Shown: piece after piece, positions 18,829 through 27,908 of the stretch | How the letters are laid out: each line of letters opens with the position of its first letter | Position numbering within the stretch: the first letter of the stretch is position 1 | Source: Nocardioides alpinus | Lineage (GTDB): Bacteria > Actinomycetota > Actinomycetes > Propionibacteriales > Nocardioidaceae | DNA: 64,000 nucleotides | Direction of reading: 5' to 3' | Assembly: GCF_900112035.1 (NCBI RefSeq) | Contig: NZ_FOKC01000001.1 | Location: 124,001 to 188,000 of the forward strand | Notes under the pieces: generated by a model | Databases searched by the model: none | What the model was told of the DNA's origin: nothing | Seen by the model: the letters and a program-made list of their open reading frames with translations, nothing else | Program-made: the position numbers and the translations under genes

Positions 18829-19965
18829 TCAGCTCCCTGTGCTCCGGGCCAGGACGTCGTGCACCCTGACCGGCCGACTGAATCCCTTGGGCTGCACGTC
18901 CCCGACCAGCTCGGTCGCCACCCGCTCCTCCACCTGCGCGAGGATGCGATCGGTGACCAGCACCTGCCATGCAGTGGCGTCACTGCACAGCCGCGCGGCG
19001 AGGTTCGTCACGCTGCCGATGGCGGCGTAGTCGGAACGGCCCGGATAGCCGATCCGCCCGAGTGTGGCGTAGCCCTGAGCGATGCCGATCCCCAGGGCGA
19101 GGTCGTGGCCGCGGCGTGCCCACCCGACGGACAGGCGTCGTACGTCGTCGCGCACGGCCAGCGCCATCGCGACGCCGGAGCCTGCCGGGTCGGGGTCCTC
19201 GACGGGATCGCCGAAGAAGACCATCACCCCGTCACCGGTGAAACGCTCGAGCGTCCCCCTGTGCTCGTCGATCCGCGCTCCCAGGGCCAGGTGGTACTCG
19301 GCCAGGACGTGCATGACCTCCTCGGGCTCGGAGGCCTCCGCGAACGACGTGAATCCGCGGACGTCGCAGAACACGACGACGATCTCGCGGCGGTGGCTGG
19401 CCAGCATCTCCTCGTCGTTGACGACGATGTCTGCCAGCTGCGGCGAGAGGAACCGTCGTAGTCGACCGACCCTCTCGAGCTCGGACACCTGGGCCGAGAC
19501 GCGCGCCTCGAGCTCGCGGTTCCAGCCGGCGATCTCCCCGGCCTGGCGCCGCACGGTGTCGTGGTAGGACTTGAGCCGGGCCAGGGACCGCACCCGCGCC
19601 AGCAGCTCCGCCTGGTCGAACGGCTTGGTGATGAAGTCGTCCGCACCGGCCTCCAGCCCCTCCAACCGCTGGGCGGCGGCGCCTGCGGTGATCATGACGA
19701 CGGGGAGGAACGCGGTCCGGGGGTCGCGACGGATCCTCCGGCAGACCTCGCAGCCGTCCATCCCCGGCATCTGCACGTCGAGCAGCACGACGTCGACGTT
19801 CTCCGACAGCAGCAGGTCGAGGGCCTCCTGACCGCCGGCGGCGGTGAGGACGTGGTAGCCCCGGGGCGAGAGCACGGCGTCGAGCAGACGCAGGTTCTGC
19901 GGTTGGTCGTCGACGGCCAGGACGGTCCCCTGACCTTCTGTCTCGACCGCCCGCTCCTCCGTCAC
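18829..19965 (-). CDS. Response regulator with class III adenylate/guanylate cyclase output
   Basis: 378 aa from GTG 19965, 4-nt overlap with the upstream receiver gene. Receiver domain residues 15-130: acidic pair in LAVDDQPQN, phospho-Asp in VLLDVQMPGMDG, Lys in FITKPF. A coiled linker (SYHDTVRRQAGEIAGWNREL) joins it to a class III cyclase domain: metal Asp in VVFCDVRGFTSF and RFTGDGVMVFFGDP, and transition-state Asn/Arg in AIGSVTNLAARLC. It should couple phosphorylation to cyclic nucleotide output. The nucleotide (cAMP or cGMP) is not certain. Confidence 0.9.
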   Translation of the reverse strand: MTEERAVETEGQGTVLAVDDQPQNLRLLDAVLSPRGYHVLTAAGGQEALDLLLSENVDVVLLDVQMPGMDGCEVCRRIRRDPRTAFLPVVMITAGAAAQRLEGLEAGADDFITKPFDQAELLARVRSLARLKSYHDTVRRQAGEIAGWNRELEARVSAQVSELERVGRLRRFLSPQLADIVVNDEEMLASHRREIVVVFCDVRGFTSFAEASEPEEVMHVLAEYHLALGARIDEHRGTLERFTGDGVMVFFGDPVEDPDPAGSGVAMALAVRDDVRRLSVGWARRGHDLALGIGIAQGYATLGRIGYPGRSDYAAIGSVTNLAARLCSDATAWQVLVTDRILAQVEERVATELVGDVQPKGFSRPVRVHDVLARSTGS

Positions 19966-20339
19966 TCCGCTCGCCTCCCGAGGAAGTGCTCCACGTGCGC
20001 GGGCAGCGCCCGTGGGCTGATCGGCTTCTCGAGGTAGCCGTCGAACCCGGCTCGCCGCGCGCGGTCCCGGTCCTCGGCCATCGCCAAGGCGGTCACGGCC
20101 ACGACGGGCACCCCGGCGGGAAGGACGTCCTCGCGCAGTCGGCGCAGCGTCTCGTGCCCGTCGATGCCCGGGAGCTGGAGGTCCAGCAGCACCAGGTCGG
20201 GCGGCTCGGAGGCCGCTGCCTCCACGCCGAGCTCGCCAGTGGTCGCCGACCCGACGGTGTACCCGGCATGCTCCAGGACGTCTCGCACCAGCTTGAGGTT
20301 GAGGTCGTTGTCCTCGATCACGAGCACCCGCGGGCTCAC
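19962..20339 (-). CDS. Single-domain response regulator (receiver)
   Basis: 125 aa from GTG 20339, overlapping both neighbours by 4 nt. Acidic pair VIEDNDLNLK, phospho-acceptor Asp in LVLLDLQLPGIDGHE, Thr/Ala switch VVAVTALAMAEDR and Lys in YLEKPISP are all present, so it is a complete CheY-like receiver without output domain. It probably passes phosphoryl groups between the hybrid kinase upstream and the cyclase response regulator downstream. Confidence 0.93.
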   Translation of the reverse strand: MSPRVLVIEDNDLNLKLVRDVLEHAGYTVGSATTGELGVEAAASEPPDLVLLDLQLPGIDGHETLRRLREDVLPAGVPVVAVTALAMAEDRDRARRAGFDGYLEKPISPRALPAHVEHFLGRRAE

Positions 20340-22585
20340 AGCGAAGCCCCTGCCACCGCATCGAGCCCGGGCAGCCGGAGAGCGTCGAGCAGGTCGTCGC
20401 GGCGCACCGGCTTGAGGAGGTAGGACGCCGCCCCGAGGCGCAGGCCCCTCGGTCGCTCGTCGATGATCGAGGCCACCACGACCGGGATGGCGCTCGTCGC
20501 CGGATCGGCCTTGAGCCGCGTCAGCACCTCCCAACCGTCCATCCGCGGCAACCGGATGTCGAGCACGACCGCTGCTGGGCTCGCTGTCCGGGCGAGCGCG
20601 AGTGCCTCGATCCCGTCCCTCGCACGCAGCACCCGGACCGGCGATGCCGACAGGTACGCCGTCATCAGGTCCAGGGACGCCCGGTCGTCGTCCACCAGCA
20701 GCACCGTGCTCATGCCGTCCGGCGCATGCTCGGTCGCCGACTCCACCGCCGGCAGCGGCACGCGAAAGGCGAAAACGCTTCCCACGTCCGATTCCGGTTC
20801 CAGCCACAGCGTGCCCCCGAACAGGGCCACGATGCGGCGCGAGAGGGTCAAACCGAGTCCGGTCCCCTCCTCCTTGGGCGCGTCCCGGTGCCCCTGCTGG
20901 AAGGACTCGAAGATGCGCTCCCGGTCCGCAGGCAGCACGCCGACCCCGGTGTCGGACACGCGGATGACGACGTCGGCGTCGTCGCGTGTCGCCGCCACCT
21001 CGACCTTTCCTCCGTCGGGGGTGAACTTCACCGCGTTGGAGACGAGGTTGAGCACCACCTGCTTGAAGCGCAGCTCGTCGGCCCAGACGATGCCGACCTC
21101 CTCGGAGACGTGCAGGCGGAGGTCGATGGCGTGTGCCGCGGCCCGGTCCCGGACCAGGGACAGCACGTAGTCGAGGCAGGCACGCACCGACATCAGGCTC
21201 GGTTCGAGAGTCATCCGGCCGGCCTCGACCTTCGACAGGTCCAGGATCTCGTTGAGCAGCTCGAGGAGGTGCCTCCCCGACGTCCAGATGTCCCGGAGAT
21301 ATTCTTCCTGGCGTGGGTTGAGCTCGCCGAACATCCTGTCCAGGAGCACCTCGGAGAACCCGATGACCGCGTTGAGCGGAGTCCGCAGCTCGTGCGACAT
21401 GCTGGCAAGGAACTCCGACTTGTGCCGGCTGGCGATCTCGAGCTCGGCGCGTTTGGTGTCGAGCTCGCCGAAGAGCCGGGCATTCACGATCGCCAGGCCG
21501 GACTGGTTCGCGAAGGTGCGCAGCAGCTCCGGCGTGTCGATGCCGAAGCCACCCCGCGCGCGCCGCCTGATGACCAGTGCTCCCACGAGCTGCGCCTGGC
21601 GCACGAGCGGCACCGCCAGCAGCGAGTGCCACCCGTCTGCGAGCAACACGTCGAGGTGCTCGTCCCGGGAGATGGCATCCAGGTCGGGCACCTCCAACGT
21701 CCTGCGCCCGACCGCCGCACGGCCCACAGGCGACGTGGCGCGGTGGATCTGCAGTCTGCGCAGCCGTTCGGTGAGCTCTGGGCTCCCACCAGCTGTGGCC
21801 CGGACCCGGAAGCAGTCGTCGGCAGCGTCGTACTCCATGATGGAGCCGCCGTCCGCCCCGGTCAGCCGCACGGCGCCGCTGACGATCCCGCCGAGCACCT
21901 CGTCCAGGTCCAACGTCGAGCTGACCGCGTCGCCGATCTCCCGCAGCACCTCCAGCTGGACCACCTTGGCCGCCAGCTCGTCGCTCCGGGCCCCGAGTGC
22001 CGCGACGAGCTCGACCTGGCGTACGACGATGGCCGCCTGGGCGGCGAAGGCGCTCAGGACGTCCACCTCGCCCGCGTCGAACGGGTGGGCCTCGGTGCGC
22101 CAGACCGAGAGGATCCCGATGACGTCCCCGTTGAGCAGCATCGGCGCGGACATCAGCGTGCGGAAGCCACCGAGGTTCTGGAGGTCGAACCGTCCGTAGC
22201 CCGGGTCGACCAGCACGTCGCGGATCTGCTGCGTCCGCCGGTCCCCTGCCACCCGGCCGATCAGGCTGTCGCGGGTCAGGCCGACCGGGTGGTCCTCGAC
22301 GTAGCGGCGGAACGCCTCGGGGACGTCACCGGTGATGCGGGAGAGTCGGAACGCCCCGCCCTCCAGCAGGTAGAGCTGGGCGACCTGCGCGCGGCACAGC
22401 CGGCCGGCCCGGTCGATGATGGTGTCGAGCACCTCGCCGGGATCGGCCCCGGTCCGGCCCAACGCCTCCAGGATCTCGCGGGTCGCCTCGGCCTGTCGCT
22501 GGGCGTCGAGCAGCCGGCGGTCTGCGTCCACACCGCCGTTGTCTTCCTCCGCCGGGCCCTCGCCCATCGCACCGTTCACGACCAC
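20336..22585 (-). CDS. Hybrid sensor histidine kinase (GAF-GAF-HisKA-HATPase-REC)
   Basis: 749 aa from GTG 22585; a start at ATG 22567 is an alternative. Two GAF domains (about residues 35-190 and 215-375) probably sense a small ligand or redox state. The H-box MSHELRTPLNAVIG places the phospho-His near residue 398. The ATPase has DELRFKQVVLNLVSNAVKF (N-box), DTGVGV and GTGLGLTLSR. A C-terminal receiver carries DDDRAS, VVLDIRLPRMDG and the LLKPV lysine. No membrane segment, so the sensor is cytoplasmic. First gene of a tightly overlapping operon. Confidence 0.92.
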   Translation of the reverse strand: MVVNGAMGEGPAEEDNGGVDADRRLLDAQRQAEATREILEALGRTGADPGEVLDTIIDRAGRLCRAQVAQLYLLEGGAFRLSRITGDVPEAFRRYVEDHPVGLTRDSLIGRVAGDRRTQQIRDVLVDPGYGRFDLQNLGGFRTLMSAPMLLNGDVIGILSVWRTEAHPFDAGEVDVLSAFAAQAAIVVRQVELVAALGARSDELAAKVVQLEVLREIGDAVSSTLDLDEVLGGIVSGAVRLTGADGGSIMEYDAADDCFRVRATAGGSPELTERLRRLQIHRATSPVGRAAVGRRTLEVPDLDAISRDEHLDVLLADGWHSLLAVPLVRQAQLVGALVIRRRARGGFGIDTPELLRTFANQSGLAIVNARLFGELDTKRAELEIASRHKSEFLASMSHELRTPLNAVIGFSEVLLDRMFGELNPRQEEYLRDIWTSGRHLLELLNEILDLSKVEAGRMTLEPSLMSVRACLDYVLSLVRDRAAAHAIDLRLHVSEEVGIVWADELRFKQVVLNLVSNAVKFTPDGGKVEVAATRDDADVVIRVSDTGVGVLPADRERIFESFQQGHRDAPKEEGTGLGLTLSRRIVALFGGTLWLEPESDVGSVFAFRVPLPAVESATEHAPDGMSTVLLVDDDRASLDLMTAYLSASPVRVLRARDGIEALALARTASPAAVVLDIRLPRMDGWEVLTRLKADPATSAIPVVVASIIDERPRGLRLGAASYLLKPVRRDDLLDALRLPGLDAVAGASL

Positions 22586-22682
22586 ACGTCCTTCATCGGA
22601 GTCTGCTCCGCCGCACGGTCAGTGGCAACACTGAAGTGAGGGACGTCTAGCCACCCGGACCACCCTGCCTAGGCTCGTCCCC

Positions 22683-23018
22683 ATGTGGCTGCTCATCGAT
22701 CTCCTGCTCGTCGGCGTCTTCGCGGTGATCGGCCGGCTCAGCCACTACGGCTCGCTCACCCTCGGGGGCTGGTGGACCACGGCCTGGCCGTTCCTGGTCG
22801 GCACCCTGCTCGCGTGGGCGGCACTGACCGCCACGCGGCGCAGCCCGGCGGCGATCAGCTCCGGCGTCGTCGTGTGGCTCGGCGCCCTGGTCGGCGGGAT
22901 GGTGCTGCGCCAGACCAGCGGACAGGGCACCGCGACGGCCTTCGTGGTCGTGGCGACCCTCGTCCTCGGCGCGCTGCTGGTGCTCCCTAGAGTCGGTGCA
23001 CGTGTCCGAGGCCGATGA
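22683..23018 (+). CDS. DUF3054 family membrane protein
   Basis: 111 aa with four hydrophobic segments starting MWLLIDLLLVGVFAVIGRLS. The RLSHYGS and WWTTAWPFLVG blocks are typical of DUF3054. No function known. It overlaps the start of the following transporter gene by 23 nt and is divergent from the histidine kinase operon. Confidence 0.87.
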   Translation: MWLLIDLLLVGVFAVIGRLSHYGSLTLGGWWTTAWPFLVGTLLAWAALTATRRSPAAISSGVVVWLGALVGGMVLRQTSGQGTATAFVVVATLVLGALLVLPRVGARVRGR

Positions 23019-24204
23019 CCGATCCCGCAGCCGTGTTGTCCCGTTCGGCCTGCTGCTCGCGGCGGTCGTCCTCGTCTCGATCAACCTGCGTCCCGGTGCG
23101 TCCTCCCTCGGTCCGGTCCTCGAGGAGGTGCGCGAGGGGCTGGGCATGAGCGCCGGCGTCGCGGGTGTGATGACCGGGCTGCCCGGCCTCTGCTTCGGAC
23201 TCGTCGGTGCTCTCGCCGTCGGCTTCGCCCGCCGCGTGGGGATGACGGCCGGCATCGCGATCGGCCTCGCCGTCGGCGCGGCCGGTCTCCTGCTGCGCGT
23301 CACGACCGACAGCGTCCCGACCTTCCTGGTCTTCACGGTGGTCGGCCTGGCCGGCATGGCCATCGGCAACGTCCTCGTGCCTGCCTGGATCAAGGCGCAC
23401 GGTCACGCGGTCGCCCTCATGACGGTCTACGGCACCGGCCTCGTCGTGGGCGGCACCATCGGCTCTCTGGCCACGGCGCCGGTCACCGAGGGCACGGGCT
23501 CGTGGCGGGCGGGTCTCGGCATGTGGGGCGTGCTGCTCCTGGTCTCGGTGCCGCTGTGGGCGTGGCTGGCCCTGCGCGAGCACCGCTCTCCCTCCGAGCA
23601 CGCCGTCAGCGGAGCAGCGCCCAGCGGACGCATCGTCCACTCCCCCACCGCGATCGCACTGACCGTGCTCTTCGGCGTGCAGTCGATGCATGCCTACGTC
23701 CAGTTCGGCTGGCTGCCGCAGATCTACCGCGACGCCGGCATCTCCGCCTCCTCGGCCGGCGCCCTCCAGGGACTGCTCTCGAGCGTCGGCATCATCGGTG
23801 CGCTGGCCATGCCGACGGTGATCGAGCGCGGGCGGGGCCTGCGGCCGTTGATGGTGTCGTTCGGCGTGATGCTCGCGCTCGGCTACACAGGCCTGCTGGT
23901 CGCTCCGGCCACGGCGCCGTGGCTCTGGGCCCTGATGCTCGGCTTCTCCGGGCTGGCCTTCCCGACGGCGATGGCACTCATCACCGCGCGCACCCGGCAC
24001 CCGTCCGTCACCGCACAGCTGTCGGGCTTCGTGCAGCCGGTGGGCTACGCGCTCGCCGCCACGGGCCCCTTCGTGGTCGGCCTGATCCACGAGGCCACCG
24101 GCAGCTGGTCGTTGGTCATCGTGCTGCTCGCGCTCACCGCGGTGCCGCTGACCCTCGCCGGCCTGCGCGTCGCGAACCCGACGTACGTCGACGACGAGAT
24201 CTGA
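22996..24204 (+). CDS. MFS transporter, CynX/NimT-type
   Basis: 402 aa from GTG 22996, or from GTG 23002 inside the same block. Twelve predicted membrane segments, first RVVPFGLLLAAVVLVSINLR. The motif LRPGASSLGPVLEEV matches the CynX/NimT branch of major facilitator proteins, which includes cyanate and nitroimidazole-related exporters. The start lies inside the preceding gene, so translation may be coupled. Substrate not determinable. Confidence 0.85.
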   Translation: MHVSEADDRSRSRVVPFGLLLAAVVLVSINLRPGASSLGPVLEEVREGLGMSAGVAGVMTGLPGLCFGLVGALAVGFARRVGMTAGIAIGLAVGAAGLLLRVTTDSVPTFLVFTVVGLAGMAIGNVLVPAWIKAHGHAVALMTVYGTGLVVGGTIGSLATAPVTEGTGSWRAGLGMWGVLLLVSVPLWAWLALREHRSPSEHAVSGAAPSGRIVHSPTAIALTVLFGVQSMHAYVQFGWLPQIYRDAGISASSAGALQGLLSSVGIIGALAMPTVIERGRGLRPLMVSFGVMLALGYTGLLVAPATAPWLWALMLGFSGLAFPTAMALITARTRHPSVTAQLSGFVQPVGYALAATGPFVVGLIHEATGSWSLVIVLLALTAVPLTLAGLRVANPTYVDDEI

Positions 24205-24208
24205 GCCT

Positions 24209-24970
24209 TCAGGACACCGTCTCGGCGCGGCCGTCGGCCCAGACGACGATGCCGGTGCGCAGCCGTGAGCGCAGCCAGTCCGGGCCGTCGACGCCGAGGG
24301 CCAGCGCGGTCGTGGCGTCGATGTCGACGCTGGTCAGGCGGGCGCCGATGACGGTCACCGACGCCAGCGCCTCCTGGGGGCGACCCGAGCGTGCGTCGAC
24401 CACGTGCGCGCCGCGGTGGGCCGACCCGGAGGTGGCGACCGCTCCGCGGTGGACGGGGACGCGTGCCACGAGCCGGGTCGGGTCGAGCGGGTGCTCGATG
24501 CCGATCAGCCACGGCTCCCCGTCCGGGTCGGCGACGTGGCAGACCATGTCGCCGCCGGCCGAGAGGCACACGTCGGTGTCCGCGAGGGCGAGGAGCGGGG
24601 CCACCGCGCGGTCGACGGCCCAGCCCTTCACGACGCCGCTGGGGTCGAGCCGGCGTACGCCGTCCCGGTCGGACAGGCAGACGTCGAAGGCGCCGCCCGA
24701 CGAGACCCGGGCGTCGTCGCCGAGCCGGAGCACCTCGGCCACGCTCTCGTGGCACTCGGCCAGGGTCACCTCGCCGCGGCCGAGGCGCGAGACCTGGCTG
24801 TCCGGACGCCACGTGCTGAACACCTCGTCCACCCAGCGCAGCTCGGTCAGCGCCGCCTCCCACGCCTGCTCGCCGAGCTGGTCGTCGGCGTGCCGGCCGC
24901 GGAGCGCGAGGCTGATCGGCATCCCCATCACCTGCTCGACCCGACGGGTGGGCGCCGCCACGCCGGTCAC
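24209..24970 (-). CDS. apbE: FAD:protein FMN transferase (ApbE)
   Basis: Attaches FMN covalently to a Thr/Ser of target flavoproteins outside the membrane. 253 aa from GTG 24970, overlapping the FMN-binding gene by 4 nt. Motifs: GMPISLAL near the start, LDPSGVVKGWAVDRA (FAD-binding), CLSAGGDMVCHV, VATSGSAHRGAHVVDARSG and DIDATTALALG. No signal peptide is apparent, so localisation is open. Its substrate is very likely the FMN-binding protein encoded directly upstream. Confidence 0.93.
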   Translation of the reverse strand: MTGVAAPTRRVEQVMGMPISLALRGRHADDQLGEQAWEAALTELRWVDEVFSTWRPDSQVSRLGRGEVTLAECHESVAEVLRLGDDARVSSGGAFDVCLSDRDGVRRLDPSGVVKGWAVDRAVAPLLALADTDVCLSAGGDMVCHVADPDGEPWLIGIEHPLDPTRLVARVPVHRGAVATSGSAHRGAHVVDARSGRPQEALASVTVIGARLTSVDIDATTALALGVDGPDWLRSRLRTGIVVWADGRAETVS

Positions 24971-25485
24971 AGCCCGGCCTGGTCGAGGGCGCTCTGCAGC
25001 GACTGGAGGTAGCCCTCGCTGGTGTACGTCGCCCCGCTGACCATCGCGACCGAGTCGCCCTGCGAGTCGAGGGTGTCCTGGACCAGCTGGGGCAGCGAGA
25101 AGTTGCTGATCTGGAGGTCGCGGCCGTCCTGGTCGGGATACTGCAGGACCGAGACGTTGGTGATCGTCGAGCCGCTGACCTGCAGCTGGACCTGCACCGG
25201 GCCGTAGCGGGTCTGGACAGCGTCGCCGACGACCGTGGTCGAGGCCCCGTCCGTCGTGGTGTCGGTCGGGGTGTCGGTCGGGGTGTCCGTCGGCGGGGCC
25301 GCGCCGCTGCTCGTCGTGCCGGAGCCGGAGCTCGTGCCGGAGGCGGTCTGGCCGGTCAGCGAGGTGGAGAAGGCGCCCTCGCTGCCGGTGCCGGTGGCCA
25401 TGACCGACGAGGTGGAGGTGTGGTAGCCGAAGAGGACGACCACGGCGGAGAGGGTGCTCAGCACCCAGAGGACGATGCGCTTCAC
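24967..25485 (-). CDS. FMN-binding domain protein, membrane-anchored
   Basis: 172 aa from GTG 25485 (VKRIVLWVLSTLSAVVVLF), with an N-terminal anchor and a low-complexity linker of repeated TDTP units (about residues 60-90), then a C-terminal FMN-binding domain. SGATYTSEGYLQSLQSAL contains the flavinylation motif S-G-A-T-Y-T-S, with FMN attached at the second Thr in the family. It is placed between the reductase and ApbE, so it probably carries covalent FMN outside the membrane. Confidence 0.9.
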   Translation of the reverse strand: MKRIVLWVLSTLSAVVVLFGYHTSTSSVMATGTGSEGAFSTSLTGQTASGTSSGSGTTSSGAAPPTDTPTDTPTDTTTDGASTTVVGDAVQTRYGPVQVQLQVSGSTITNVSVLQYPDQDGRDLQISNFSLPQLVQDTLDSQGDSVAMVSGATYTSEGYLQSLQSALDQAGL

Positions 25486-25489
25486 GATG

Positions 25490-26899
25490 TCACCAGCCGA
25501 AGTTCTCGAGGTGGATGTGGTGCTCGGGCACGCCGGCGGCGCGGAGGTCGCGGAGCACCAGCTCGGTCCAGGGCCGGGGGCCGCAGACATAGACGTCGCG
25601 CTCGACGACGTCGGGGACCCAGGAGGTCAGGGCGGCCAGGTCGGTCGGGGCGTCGACCCCGTGGCCGAGCCACGAGTCCGGACCGCGCCGGCGCCCGGCC
25701 AGGCCCCACACGACGAGCCCGCGCTGCCGGGTCAGCTCGGCCAGCTCGTCCACGAAGAGCGGGGCGGACGACGAGCGGTAGAGGACCAGCGCCTCGCCCG
25801 GGGCGTACTCCAAGGCCTCGGCCAGTGCCCGCAGCGGCGTGATGCCGACGCCTGCGCCGATCATCAGGAGCTTGCGCCGGCTGCGGGCGCGGGGACTGAG
25901 ACGGCCGTACGGGCCCTCGATCCAGGCGCGCGAGCCGACCACGAGGCCGGCCACCGCCGCGCTGCCGTCGCCCACGTCCTGCACGGTGATCCGCAGGGAG
26001 CGGCCGTCCGGGGCGGCAGAGAGCGAGTAGGGGTTGGCGCGGCTGCGGCCGGGGCGTCCGCCGAAGCGCCAGGTGAAGAACTGGCCGGCCTCGACCGGGA
26101 GCCGGTCGAGCGCGCGACCGGTGACGTGCACCGAGACGGTGCCGTCGCCCTCGGGCACGATCGCGGCGACGCGGAGGTCGTGGCGCAGGTTGCGCCACAC
26201 CGGCAGCCCGACCCGCCACACCAGCACGCTGCCGGCAGCGGCGATCCACGCGGACCACCAGAAGACCTGGCGTCCTGTCGAGGACGTGAAGTCGGCGCCG
26301 GTCCAGAGCTGGTGCGGGATGGCGAGGCCGACGCCGAGGTAGGCGTAGAGGTGCATGAGGTGCCACGACTCGTAGCGCAGCCGGCGCCGGGCCGCCTTGA
26401 TGCTCGTCACCACGACCATGACCAGGCAGACCGTGGCTGCCGTGGCGAGCAGCATGCCGGGGTAGTTGACGACGAGGTCCCACAGGGTGCGCGGCATCGA
26501 GGTCAGCGACCCGCCGGCGTAGCCCCACGTGATGGTGACGATGTGGGCGAGCATGAGGTTGAACGACGTGAAGCCGACGAGGCGGTGGATCCGGGCGAGC
26601 TCGTCCTGGCCGAAGGCCCGCTCCAGCACCGGCACCCGCGCCATCAGCACGACCTGCGCGAGGAGCAGCACCGCCGAGGCCAGGCCGGTGATCCGGCCCA
26701 CGGACTCGAGGCCGGAGGCCCACCCGCCGAGGTCGCCGATGCCGCCGCCGGTCACCCACCACCAGGTCACCAGGAGGAGCGACAGCCACAGCGCGCTGCC
26801 GGCCAGGAGGCGGGTGACCGCGTCACGGCGGGCACGCACGCCCAGACGTCGTACGACGTGCGGCTGCGGAGTGGCGGTCGGGGCCTGGGCCAGGGTCAT
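25490..26899 (-). CDS. Ferric-reductase-like membrane flavocytochrome with ferredoxin reductase domain
   Basis: 469 aa from ATG 26899. Six membrane segments with heme-ligand-type His residues (ELARIHRLVGFTSFNLMLAH and RYESWHLMHLYAYLG), then a cytosolic FAD/NAD(P)H domain: NPYSLSAAPDGRSLR (FAD RxYS), MIGAGVGITPLRAL and DVYVCGPRPW (NAD-binding). It moves electrons across the membrane, here plausibly to the FMN-bearing partner downstream. Operon order is reductase, FMN-binding protein, ApbE. Confidence 0.9.
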   Translation of the reverse strand: MTLAQAPTATPQPHVVRRLGVRARRDAVTRLLAGSALWLSLLLVTWWWVTGGGIGDLGGWASGLESVGRITGLASAVLLLAQVVLMARVPVLERAFGQDELARIHRLVGFTSFNLMLAHIVTITWGYAGGSLTSMPRTLWDLVVNYPGMLLATAATVCLVMVVVTSIKAARRRLRYESWHLMHLYAYLGVGLAIPHQLWTGADFTSSTGRQVFWWSAWIAAAGSVLVWRVGLPVWRNLRHDLRVAAIVPEGDGTVSVHVTGRALDRLPVEAGQFFTWRFGGRPGRSRANPYSLSAAPDGRSLRITVQDVGDGSAAVAGLVVGSRAWIEGPYGRLSPRARSRRKLLMIGAGVGITPLRALAEALEYAPGEALVLYRSSSAPLFVDELAELTRQRGLVVWGLAGRRRGPDSWLGHGVDAPTDLAALTSWVPDVVERDVYVCGPRPWTELVLRDLRAAGVPEHHIHLENFGW

Positions 26900-26993
26900 G
26901 GGTCGAGAGTCGTCGTCCCGGCTGGCACCGGCGTGGGGATGACCTGTGCGGATCCTGTGAGTGCGTCGGACACCCCTCTGTCAGGATCTGCCC

Positions 26994-27908
26994 GTGGAGC
27001 AGTGGGTGGTCGTCGTCGGTGGGACCAACATGGACGTGGTCGCCCGCACGTCCGCGCCGCTCGTCGGCGCGACCAGCAACCCCGGCCACACCCGCATCTC
27101 CCCCGGCGGCGTCGGTCGCAACATCGCCGCCTGCCTCGGCCTGCTCGGTGCGCCGGTGCGGCTGGTGTCGGCCGTGGGCGACGACGCGTTCGGCGACGCG
27201 GCGCTGCGGGTGACCGCGGCGTGCGGCGTCGACATCGGTGCCGTACGTCGCGTGCCGGGGGCCACCGGGACCTACACCGCGATCCTCGACGACCGAGGCG
27301 AGATGGTGGCCGCGGTGTCCGACATGGAGGTCATCGACCGGCTCGAGCTCGACACCCTCCACCTCGACGACGCGGCACTGGTCGTCGTCGACGGCAACCT
27401 CGCCCACGCTCAGGCGGCCCAGGCCGTGGCCGCCGCGGCGCACGCCGCGGCTCCGGTCGCCTTCGAGCCGGTGTCGGTCGCCAAGGCCGCGCGGCTGGCC
27501 GACCTCGTGCGCGACCTCTTCCTCGTCACGCCCAACACCGACGAGCTCGCCGCCCTCACCGGACGGCCCACTGCGGACTGGCCCGCCGGTGTCGCCGACC
27601 TGCACGACCGCGGCATCGAGCACGTCTGGCTGCGCTCCGGTGCCGAGGGGTCGTGGATGTGCAGCCGCGGTCTCGACCCCGTCCACCTGCCGTCCGTGCC
27701 GGCCACCGTCGTCGACGTCACCGGTGCCGGCGACGCGATGCTCGCCGCCTGGATCGCGGCCTGGCTGCGCGGCGCCGACCCCGTCGCCGCCGCCCGCGAG
27801 GGCCACCGGGCAGCAGCCGCCACCATCGAGAGCCCCCACACCGTCCGGCCCGACCTCGCGGCCGTACTCGCCGCCGACGCCCACGACCACGACCACCAGG
27901 AGTCCTGA
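26994..27908 (+). CDS. psuK: Pseudouridine kinase (PfkB family)
   Basis: Phosphorylates pseudouridine for catabolism. 304 aa from GTG 26994 (VEQWVVVVGGTNMDVV), with AGGA 8 nt upstream deciding the start. The ribokinase fold shows GGTNMDVVARTSAPL, GGVGRNIAACLGLLG and the catalytic signature DVTGAGDAMLAAWIAAW. Function follows from the adjacent psuG, whose start overlaps this stop (TGATG). Confidence 0.9.
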   Translation: MEQWVVVVGGTNMDVVARTSAPLVGATSNPGHTRISPGGVGRNIAACLGLLGAPVRLVSAVGDDAFGDAALRVTAACGVDIGAVRRVPGATGTYTAILDDRGEMVAAVSDMEVIDRLELDTLHLDDAALVVVDGNLAHAQAAQAVAAAAHAAAPVAFEPVSVAKAARLADLVRDLFLVTPNTDELAALTGRPTADWPAGVADLHDRGIEHVWLRSGAEGSWMCSRGLDPVHLPSVPATVVDVTGAGDAMLAAWIAAWLRGADPVAAAREGHRAAAATIESPHTVRPDLAAVLAADAHDHDHQES

